Shown one piece after another: positions 18,701 to 24,721 of a stretch of DNA of 24,721 bases (positions are counted from its first letter, which is position 1; every line of letters begins with the position of its first letter). The stretch comes from a virus, in the IMG/VR virus record IMGVR_UViG_3300025853_000614, positions 1-24,721 of that record, one strand, 5' to 3'. The notes beneath the pieces were generated by a model. The model did not search any database. It saw nothing but the letters and a program-made list of their open reading frames with translations, and was not told where the DNA came from. Made by a program: the position numbers and the translations under genes.

Positions 18701-21397
18701 CTTTGGCGCATGCTGTTTGAGCACCTCTGGACGATTGAAGAAAGTCGCGAACGCCTGAGCGAACGCTTCCGATTTGATAGTATACAGCGCTTGTTCGAGC
18801 TTGCTAGCGTCGTTCTTGACCGCATTCCTGACGTAAAAGTAACTCATCAGCATGGGGTAAGTAAGGATGTCGCCTAGAGGTGTGCTGTCTTCCCAGTTCT
18901 GGAAAAGCTCACCTATTAGCTCACCGAACTCAACTTCAATGTCTCCGTCATCATTGATCTCGCGATCAAGCGCCACGGTGAAATCCCAAAGCTCGCTGTT
19001 TTCGGATGGGTTGTTTGTTTTAGCATCGAACGCATGCCCAAACTCGTGTAGCAACGTCCACCGAAGTCGCTTCTGGTTGCCGTCCAATGTTTTTCCAGAG
19101 ACTGACAGCAAGTCGATGCCTTGAGCATAGAACCCCTCAACACCTTGAGGTGAACCTTTTTCGCCAAAGTAGCCTAGATGCTGTACTGCTCGTACCAGCT
19201 TGCTAGGCATTCCTTGGTTCACGATGTCGATGACAGCCTTCTGATACAGCTCGAGACGATCCCCGCTCAAGCTCGCAACAGTTTTTCCTCTTCTTCGATT
19301 CCCACCTTTAACACCGATGTTATAGGACCGTGGGTCGCCTTTGTGATTGGAAAACGCAATGTCCACGTCACCATCAACTGTGTACTGATCTCCAGCGCTG
19401 TTGATGGTTGTTGATTCAGACAGCTTGCGATTGTTGTCGATTGCATCAGATGCAAAGGTGCTTTTCGGAGTTGTTTTGCCTACATACGGCATGTGCTTTT
19501 GAGAGGTGTCGCCTTCATCGGTCTTTTCACGAGATGGCTGTCGATATATACCTCGATTTATAACCGCCTCTTGAACCTGAGGAGTTAAATCCTCGGGGTC
19601 AGTCTCGGTTGGTTTAGCGAGTTCCTCGGCTTCCTTAGCCGATATCTCATCACCTAACTCTACGCCTTCTGCCTCTGCCTTATCGACCGCTCGCTCCTGC
19701 ACCTTAGGAGGCAAGTCATCAAGATCAATCGAAGGCATGAAGGTCTGCTCAGATTCTTCGATCTGGCGTACAACCCGACCCACAACCTCAGGGTTACGGA
19801 AGGTTCTTTCCTGTCCGTCCTGTGTGACAGCAGTTACCGAAACAACTTCACCGTCTTGGTTAGTGTTTGTTCGCTGGTATGTAAACTGGTCGCCACGGAA
19901 GTTAATTGTGTTCGACTCTGGGTCGTAACGAACGTCGTTATCAAACTCAAGATCTACATCCGTTGGCACAATGCCAAGCGACTCTGCGCTCATTGCCTCG
20001 CCAGATTCGATGAAAGTTTCCTGATCGCCCTGTACGACGTAGAAGCCGTCCTCTCTGCGGACAAGAATGCCTTCCTGTCCCTCATAGGTGACGGTCTGGT
20101 TCTCAAGCGCCTCTAGTGGTGTCGCTGTCTCAGGCTCTGCTGGAGTCTGTGGCTCTACATCAGGAACCTCTGGCTCAACCTGTGGTACTTCTGGCTCTGC
20201 GGTCTGCTCAGCTTCTGGCTGTTGTTGCTCCTCGAGGATTCTTTTTGCGTTTGCTCGAGCCTCTACGTGCTTACGGAGCTGGTCGTCTAAGAACTGCTTG
20301 CTCTTGACCTCAGCCTGTCTTGCTCGAGCTGCATCGAGCCGCTCATTTGGCTCCTCTGGAGTTGCAGTTGCTTCGTCAAAGATCTCTCGATCGGAGACTT
20401 CTGCTTCGTCCTCTGTCTTTGTCTTCTTGAACGTACCGAAACCACCGCCCACAACACCGCCACCAACAGCACCGGCAGCGAAAGCATTCATGTAAAGCGA
20501 ACGGTTGGTTTCATTGAACAGCTCGGAGAAGAACTGATCTTTCAGCTCGGGATTATCTTCTGCCTCAACAAGCTGAACGGTTGTGTTTTGCAGGATCTCC
20601 TGAGTCATCTCAGTCAGACCCTCAATACCACCTACACGACCAGCCTCTAGCATGGCTCTGCTAAATCGACCACGGTCTTTCATGACCTTTTCGCCGATGT
20701 CATCCAGCGCTCTTTGGTAGGTGCCCTTGGGTAGTATTCTTTTGAGTGCAGCGAGTGGAGCTGCCGCATCCAATGCACCGGCAACAATACCGGTAGCGAA
20801 AGCAGCCCCGGCTCTTTCTTCCCCCGTCTCCTCCATAATGCGAGTGAATGACTCACCCGTACTGAGACCCACTGAAGGCACGATTGCACCGGCTGTTGCA
20901 CCCCGCATGCCAGCCTTTGACAGTGCGTTTCTGGTGTAATCCCTGGCTACCTTATCGCCGAGTGCTTTTTCAGCAAGGTTTCGAACCTTGTCGTCAGCAA
21001 ATTTCTGTGCATCTTTGGCGACTTTCTTTTTGACAGCTTGCTTGGCAGCAAAGCCACCAATACCGCCACCAGCAACAGTCGTTGCCAGTGAAGGAATCAC
21101 GTTACCTGCGGTGTAGGCGAGCCATGAACTGAAGTCATCAAAGCCATCGATGTCCTCGATGCGACCAACTTCAGCCTGATCCTCTGCTGCCTCAGACATT
21201 TTCGCGTTGTAGTAATCCAGACCCTCATAGAAGAGGTCGTCATCACCCGTGGCTGATCCGATAGCTGCTAATAAGCCGCCACCTAGCGCTTTGGTTTGGG
21301 ATATCCCCGCAGAAAAACCTTTACCGAACTCAGAGCGATCGTCCTCGACAGGTGCCGAGGTTACAAGCCTTTGTCGGGATGAGTATCCAATCGGCAT
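15764..21397 (-). CDS. Giant internal virion / large polyvalent protein with zincin motif
   Basis: 1,877 residues. The N-terminal 320 are Ala/Gly-rich with hydrophobic stretches (about 100-118, 305-322), suited to membrane insertion. A Pro/Glu-rich linker (390-425) follows. A metalloprotease motif LLHEFGHAFD (H784, E785, H788) is seen, with a likely third ligand in KSEAFAQAFATFF (E877). The C-terminal 500 residues (about 1330-1700: APTTMARNYMSAYFFTLANGH, FPLAGTFVSFPAEIIRTSFNML) resemble the LPD38-type domain of large polyvalent proteins. It sits in the T7 gp16 place and should be ejected with DNA. No transglycosylase motif was seen. Confidence 0.8.
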   Translation of the reverse strand: MPIGYSSRQRLVTSAPVEDDRSEFGKGFSAGISQTKALGGGLLAAIGSATGDDDLFYEGLDYYNAKMSEAAEDQAEVGRIEDIDGFDDFSSWLAYTAGNVIPSLATTVAGGGIGGFAAKQAVKKKVAKDAQKFADDKVRNLAEKALGDKVARDYTRNALSKAGMRGATAGAIVPSVGLSTGESFTRIMEETGEERAGAAFATGIVAGALDAAAPLAALKRILPKGTYQRALDDIGEKVMKDRGRFSRAMLEAGRVGGIEGLTEMTQEILQNTTVQLVEAEDNPELKDQFFSELFNETNRSLYMNAFAAGAVGGGVVGGGFGTFKKTKTEDEAEVSDREIFDEATATPEEPNERLDAARARQAEVKSKQFLDDQLRKHVEARANAKRILEEQQQPEAEQTAEPEVPQVEPEVPDVEPQTPAEPETATPLEALENQTVTYEGQEGILVRREDGFYVVQGDQETFIESGEAMSAESLGIVPTDVDLEFDNDVRYDPESNTINFRGDQFTYQRTNTNQDGEVVSVTAVTQDGQERTFRNPEVVGRVVRQIEESEQTFMPSIDLDDLPPKVQERAVDKAEAEGVELGDEISAKEAEELAKPTETDPEDLTPQVQEAVINRGIYRQPSREKTDEGDTSQKHMPYVGKTTPKSTFASDAIDNNRKLSESTTINSAGDQYTVDGDVDIAFSNHKGDPRSYNIGVKGGNRRRGKTVASLSGDRLELYQKAVIDIVNQGMPSKLVRAVQHLGYFGEKGSPQGVEGFYAQGIDLLSVSGKTLDGNQKRLRWTLLHEFGHAFDAKTNNPSENSELWDFTVALDREINDDGDIEVEFGELIGELFQNWEDSTPLGDILTYPMLMSYFYVRNAVKNDASKLEQALYTIKSEAFAQAFATFFNRPEVLKQHAPKTYDYFRSAVDAYRSEETVSDAQSGQVSGDIRAPADAGPVQVQEIGGAGRDSQSGAETEQASESVDAGRVPERAAVADDRVSDIPASPEPDAVQDAGPVEQEQQDNEVLNAEIKEKNKTLFQRVKTQLRRYLAPGGLLPESVFKLKIERDSELGAVEIDVRSMLGGYDRAVQAAYGSDIDDATQKKLNDALQNVSEIDSMGLPGDVKDAILTMRAYLDNMSEEYAQVLFDDAVRLVGDGQNEAARAKVDLIETIAGNLGQYVHRSYRVHDDPKWATKVPDEVLNRAREYLKKNGATNPQRVLNELLKDGTAYDSMESMIKESMLGAKDLSILKQRKDIAPEIRELLGEYVDPRVNFGKSATKMSRLLFNDRFLKKIKEDGEGVYLFNKDDAPTEAFTTFAPDGSSALAPLSGMKTTPEIHQAFKEALDKEQMSDWYRWVVQANGWVKFGKTVIAPTTMARNYMSAYFFTLANGHFNLDKAGQAASTFSTLVGSKDKQLEYVRKLKQLGVIYDTPYAGEMMALLDESKMELTFQNKLFDNPPAKFGKKMLFDTLPKLYQFGDDFWKIIGFENEISILMEHKGLTREEAEPLAAERIRNTYPTYSMVGKAGTWLRRFPLAGTFVSFPAEIIRTSFNMLRYLKQDLDDPDMRDVAMQRITGLSIVSGGAFALTAALRDQLDVDEEEDEAVRLLAPPWSQNSNLAYIGRKDGNLQYLDLSALDPYSYWKRPINAMLRDQPLDDAVVQATSEMLAPFFGQDIAFGALAEIWKNEKASGASVYNPSDTPVSQLADITGHMFDAVAPSLTDNVTRTMAAIDGGVTASGRRYELEDELAAFVGFRVTTLDPKISLYYKAFEFNESKRRSTDLLRSTFRGVNEVSDEELRQSFNVSSRARKEAFEKMIKIVEAVRRSGLNDSQIKQVLRSNGITAKDAKALMSGDITKYNITDSTLKSSIKRADFLVGESTAAEFQRRFRYLQSLEEE

Positions 21398-21399
21398 AA

Positions 21400-22866
21400 T
21401 TAGAGACCTGCTGCTGTTCGGGCTGCTCTTTCGTTTTCTATATCTGAACGTGTTCTACCGCGAGAACCTCGTCCTCCACCAAGCCGGTTTCGGAATTTCT
21501 GGAATGCGTCCTTGTCAGAAATGACAAGACCCTTAGGACCATCTGTAATGTAGCCAGCCAACTCTTCAATCTCTCCGTTGCTTAGCTGCCTACCAATCGC
21601 TGCCTCGATCTCCCGCACTTGATCGAATGATCGGACGGTCGCCATAACGGAGTCATACTTGAAGTCGTTGCCTCTTTGCTTAGATCCCGGATACAGCGTT
21701 TCATGACGGGCAAGCTTGTTAAGTGCCCCTTTATCCAAAACAAGCTGACCCATAGTTAGCCCCGGAATGGGGCTATCTGCGTTCGGATTTATTTCAGCCT
21801 GCTCTTCGTAATACGATCTGTTCTCGCTGAAGTCATTGTTGTATTGAGCCGTGTCGTCGCCGAATCTATTGCGCTCTACCTCGTTATCAATCTTCACCTT
21901 GAACTGATTTAGGTATGTTGCGGCATTAATGTAGCCTCGGTAGCCATTCAGCAACTCATCCACATTAAGAGCTACAGCTTCGCCACCGACAGTAGCGGCA
22001 CCGAACTTCCCAGTGTCACCCTCACGACTTTCTGTCAGAGGTGCTGTGTAGTAGAACTCATCGCCATTAGCGTCGGTCACTGTCACTCGAACCTTGCCGT
22101 ATAAGACATCATTGCCGTCAGCATCTTTGCCCTCTTGAAGCTCTGAAATTTGCTTGTTAGTGACGGTGTAGCCACCTTTACGCATCCACTCAGGTGCGTT
22201 TACAAAATTTTCATTAACCTCTTCGCCGACACCATTTTTGTTAGAGCTTGATAAAAAGTTATTTGCAGCACGAGTAAGCGTCTGCATCGAGACATTGCCG
22301 CTTTGCAATTCTGTTTGTAACTGTTGCGCTGTCGCGATTGTGGTGTCATCAAGTATTGTCGAGAGATCAAACATAGACCCATCTGTTCGCGTGATAATGT
22401 CCTGAATCACACCATCAAGAGAGGACGCTGCAAGCTCGCCATTCTCGACGCGCCTGATCTGCTCAGTAAACTCCTGCATGGCTCGGGCTGCGTCGGTTTC
22501 TTTTTGGAGTCTTGTCTTTCTCTGTCGCTCAGCTTCCGCATCTGCCGCCAAACGCTCTTCTCGCGTGAGGTCTGCTTGAGATTTGTTTTTGTTAATTTCG
22601 AGCTGTGCTGCTGTGTTATTTTGCTGGTTTTCTGCCGCCAATGCCGCTGCTTCTTCTGCTGCTTGATTGGCTCGCTTTTGCTCGGCGAGAGTATCTGATC
22701 GGTACGTGTTATCAGCTTCCATATTGGCTTGCTCTAAGCCAAGCATTTGATTCCGGTATGCCGCCGTATCATCAAGCTGCTGTTGCCGTAACTCAGCCTC
22801 GCGAGCCGAGTTCTTGGCGTCCTGTATTAGACCGAAGCCCTTGGTAAATCCGTCAGCAAACGACAT
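21400..22866 (-). CDS. Internal virion protein (gp15-like position)
   Basis: 488 residues. The first 135 form a long coiled coil rich in Gln/Glu/Ala; a mixed alpha/beta middle follows; the tail is Gly/Arg-rich (LGGGRGSRGRTR). It lies directly before the giant protein with a 2-bp gap, matching the place of the second internal protein of T7-like ejection systems. GAGGTG lies before its ATG. Sequence alone does not confirm homology to T7 gp15. Confidence 0.65.
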   Translation of the reverse strand: MSFADGFTKGFGLIQDAKNSAREAELRQQQLDDTAAYRNQMLGLEQANMEADNTYRSDTLAEQKRANQAAEEAAALAAENQQNNTAAQLEINKNKSQADLTREERLAADAEAERQRKTRLQKETDAARAMQEFTEQIRRVENGELAASSLDGVIQDIITRTDGSMFDLSTILDDTTIATAQQLQTELQSGNVSMQTLTRAANNFLSSSNKNGVGEEVNENFVNAPEWMRKGGYTVTNKQISELQEGKDADGNDVLYGKVRVTVTDANGDEFYYTAPLTESREGDTGKFGAATVGGEAVALNVDELLNGYRGYINAATYLNQFKVKIDNEVERNRFGDDTAQYNNDFSENRSYYEEQAEINPNADSPIPGLTMGQLVLDKGALNKLARHETLYPGSKQRGNDFKYDSVMATVRSFDQVREIEAAIGRQLSNGEIEELAGYITDGPKGLVISDKDAFQKFRNRLGGGRGSRGRTRSDIENERAARTAAGL

Positions 22867-22874
22867 ACGTCACC

Positions 22875-23483
22875 TCAACCAAATAATTTGTTAAGCAGGA
22901 ATGCGGCACCAAGACCGATAGCGATGGGAGTGGCTATGGTTCCAAGAGCGCTGAGCGCACCGGAGGAACTTCCCGCCGCTGCTGTTGCGCCTTCAGCAGC
23001 TACTGCTTTTGTTGCCTCTGTACCAGCCGCTTTAACCGCCTCTTGACCAGCCACCTTAACCGCCTCTTGACCAGCCGCCTTAGCCGCCTCTTGACCAACC
23101 ACAGCGCTAGCATTGGCACCCTTTGCAAGTCCTGCTTTCGGTGCAAATATTCCTTTCACATTTGCGGCTGTGCTTCTCACAGCTTCACTTTGAGCTGCGC
23201 CAGCATTGGCACTCTGAGACATCGCACCCATTCCGCCTGTTGGTGATACAAACCCACCACCAGCCACAGCGTCCGTAGCGCCCTTTGCAGCTAGCGCTTT
23301 GTTGACACCGTATGCACCACCGATACCCATACCGGTTCCGTACAACTGCATCTCTTGCGCCTTGGCTGCGGCATCCAAAGAGTCCTGCTGCATGTTTCGC
23401 TGGTTTTCTAAGTTGGCAACGGCAGTCAGACCCTGCTGAGCCTTCTGGCGTAGCCCCGTTCCTGTTCCGATTAAACCTGCCAT
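22875..23483 (-). CDS. Ala/Gly-rich virion protein (gp14-like position)
   Basis: 202 residues, strongly Ala/Gly-rich. It has three 8-residue repeats GQEA(A/V)K(A/V)A from residue 130 and a hydrophobic C-terminal helix (177-198, IATPIAIGLGAAFLL) that may cross a membrane. It is the first of three successive likely ejection proteins in the late operon. Its ATG overlaps the preceding stop (TAATG). Homology to T7 gp14 is inferred from position and composition only. Confidence 0.65.
   Translation of the reverse strand: MAGLIGTGTGLRQKAQQGLTAVANLENQRNMQQDSLDAAAKAQEMQLYGTGMGIGGAYGVNKALAAKGATDAVAGGGFVSPTGGMGAMSQSANAGAAQSEAVRSTAANVKGIFAPKAGLAKGANASAVVGQEAAKAAGQEAVKVAGQEAVKAAGTEATKAVAAEGATAAAGSSSGALSALGTIATPIAIGLGAAFLLNKLFG
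23022..23093. repeat. Three tandem 24-bp units inside a virion gene
   Basis: Units at 23022-23045, 23046-23069 and 23070-23093 differ at only a few bases and encode the 8-residue repeats. Copy number could vary between relatives without breaking the frame. Confidence 0.85.
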
Positions 23484-24043
23484 TAGCCAATATTCCTTAC
23501 GTTTTGCGTGATGCCTGACAAGCCGCCGGTCAGAAGCTGTAAACGGCGATCTGAGTCACGCATACGGGTTTCATTGAGACCGCCTACCAGTGTTGAGGTG
23601 GTGCTGTTTGGGTCCATCTGGGTGCTGTTAATCCCCAGACGCTCTGCTGATCTGTTTGCCATGCCCTGAACGTTTTGCGATGCGCCCATGACAGCTCCTC
23701 GAGTGCGCTCTAGGTCACCCTCTAAAAAAGTGGTTCCCGTCCGAGTGATACTGCTCGCTAGCATGTTCTCAATAGGAGCGAATCTGGTCTGATAGTCCTG
23801 TGTTTGCGCCCTAATAAGGTCTGCTAAAAGCCTATCTCCGGGAGACTCTTTCGAATCCATATAGCTGTATCGATACGGGTTGATATTTGCGTAGGGATTT
23901 GACGCACTAGCACCGCCATACGCATAAGGTCCGCCGCCGAAGCCGCCACCACCGCCGAAACCACCACCGCCTCTACCGTAAAAGGAACCCACCTGCATTT
24001 GCATTTGGGGGTTAAGCATTGCCATGTAGCCGTCAAAATCCAT
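23483..24043 (-). CDS. Virion protein, paralogue of the neighbouring gene
   Basis: 186 residues. The N-terminus has a Gly-rich stretch (residues 23-38, GRGGGGFGGGGGFGGG) and a Tyr/Pro/Asn-rich stretch. From residue 83 on it aligns by eye with the next protein: FAPIEN (88-93), a helical region with ERTRGAVMGASQ, and AERLGINSTQMDP. The pair probably arose by duplication and may form a mixed structure in the tail or head. No named family. Confidence 0.65.
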   Translation of the reverse strand: MDFDGYMAMLNPQMQMQVGSFYGRGGGGFGGGGGFGGGPYAYGGASASNPYANINPYRYSYMDSKESPGDRLLADLIRAQTQDYQTRFAPIENMLASSITRTGTTFLEGDLERTRGAVMGASQNVQGMANRSAERLGINSTQMDPNSTTSTLVGGLNETRMRDSDRRLQLLTGGLSGITQNVRNIG

Positions 24044-24044
24044 A

Positions 24045-24620
24045 TCAGCCTCCTAGACCGGGCAACACGTAGCCAGCACCCATGCCAGCCGCTGTGCCAA
24101 ATGCGCCGCTGATACTACTGTTACGCTGGAATGCGTTCTGTGCTTGCGCTCCGGCTCTTTGCATTTGGTTCTGCGCCAAGTCCATTTGTCCCTGCATGGC
24201 ATCGTTTTGTAAGCCCTGACCCATACGAACGATGGATGTCAGACCTCCCAGACCTTGGTCAGTGTTGCTCATGCCCGCATCTGCCATTGCAGTACCCATG
24301 CCTCTGGCTTGAGCCGCTCTCAATGCAGAAGACTCAGCGCCATAAGCCCCCGATGAAGGGTCTAGCCCACGCTGGAAAGCCGCGTTGTTGAAGTCAGAAA
24401 GACCACGCTCGTAGAGACCGGCTGTCTGTGTGCCAGCCATGCCCATAGCACGGTCATAGTTAGGTTGATCAAACGTTGCCATGGTGGTTTCCATGAACTG
24501 ATTTTCTAGCGGCACAAAAATTTCCCCGTAACGCCGGAGATTTATTGCCGCTTGCTCAGCTAACGCTTGTTGTGATTCTGGTTCCCTGACTCGGGTGTCG
24601 CCGCCGCCGCCGAATGACAT
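24045..24620 (-). CDS. Virion structural protein with FxPxEN motif
   Basis: 191 residues. FVPLEN (35-40), DRAMGMAGTQ and FQRGLDPSSGAY match the same places in the preceding (leftward) paralogue. The rest is Gln/Ala/Gly-rich and helical, with a Gly-rich C-terminus (AAGMGAGYVLPGLGG). Proteins of this kind occur beside tail-tube genes in marine podoviruses. GAGGG precedes ATG by six bases. Confidence 0.65.
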   Translation of the reverse strand: MSFGGGGDTRVREPESQQALAEQAAINLRRYGEIFVPLENQFMETTMATFDQPNYDRAMGMAGTQTAGLYERGLSDFNNAAFQRGLDPSSGAYGAESSALRAAQARGMGTAMADAGMSNTDQGLGGLTSIVRMGQGLQNDAMQGQMDLAQNQMQRAGAQAQNAFQRNSSISGAFGTAAGMGAGYVLPGLGG

Positions 24621-24638
24621 GTGTCGCCCTCTAACTTT

Positions 24639-24721
24639 TTACTCAAAGTCGCCCATCGAAGTCGGTATCCGTACTGCTGTCCCAGATCCCATAGCCCACG
24701 ATGAGGCGTTAAAAACTCTAT
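24639..24721 (-). CDS. C-terminal end of an upstream late gene (partial)
   Basis: The minus-strand frame enters from the window edge and ends ...GTAVRIPTSMGDFE at a TAA stop, 18 bp before the next ATG. The spacing fits a late-operon gene, perhaps a tail-tube or tail protein as in T7-like gene order, but 26 codons are too few to name it. A second frame without a stop is also open here. Confidence 0.4.
   Translation of the reverse strand, partial: RVFNASSWAMGSGTAVRIPTSMGDFE

Noticed and set aside
20088-20495. 135-codon Ser-rich rightward frame
   Set aside because: Antisense to the Pro/Glu-rich linker of the giant virion protein; the Ser/Thr bias is the reverse complement of that linker.
23022-23093. 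Possible CRISPR array
   Set aside because: The units touch without spacers, are in frame and encode a protein repeat.

Overview
The window reads as part of a temperate tailed phage (or prophage) genome, most likely a podovirus of a Gram-negative, probably gammaproteobacterial host. Evidence: a tyrosine integrase beside an attP site that carries the 3' half of a tRNA-Gly(GCC) gene with encoded CCA, two IHF-type sites, a Twinkle/T7 gp4-like primase-helicase, a compact ERF / YqaJ exonuclease / SSB recombination set, and a T7-like order of ejected internal virion proteins ending in a 1,877-residue polyvalent protein. Terminase, portal, capsid and lysis genes are not in the window. Host assignment is inference only.

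Layout. (1) 1-4961, rightward: about twenty very small genes, many of them acidic and nearly all unrecognised, joined by 4-bp stop/start overlaps and broken by two similar terminator-hairpin-Shine-Dalgarno leaders (236-290 and 1220-1275). The run ends in a small XRE/Cro-like HTH gene. (2) 4849-9788, leftward: the replication module. In transcription order it has a winged-helix initiator/loader-like protein, primase-helicase, a helical protein, two small proteins, a Ref-like HNH nuclease, a DUF3310 protein, a zinc-ribbon miniprotein and two PD-(D/E)XK nucleases. (3) 9789-9939: a divergent control region with three copies of a 12-bp repeat lying on the candidate promoters. (4) 9940-10918, rightward: an HTH repressor and an overlapping PAS-like gene, closed by a strong terminator that contains the -35 box of the next operon. 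(5) 11018-13653, rightward: ERF annealing protein, YqaJ/lambda-type exonuclease, SSB-like protein, a CsrA-like protein and a DUF6447-like protein. (6) 13654-13799: a gene-free stretch that folds into a multi-helix, pseudoknot-capable RNA ending in a terminator. (7) 13812-15023: integrase and attP. (8) 15093-15646, rightward: two small genes. (9) 24721-15655, leftward: virion proteins and a 35-residue protamine-like protein.

How it fits together: the repressor region can choose between the leftward replication operon and lysogeny. The recombination operon feeds recombination and integration. The small-gene region looks like a host-takeover or anti-defence toolbox. The leftward late genes make an ejection apparatus in which the largest protein carries a zincin (HEFGH) protease motif. 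The best candidates for something undescribed are the structured RNA at 13655-13799, the CsrA-like protein with a cysteine-containing insert, and the paired early leaders. The attP site is unusually easy to read.
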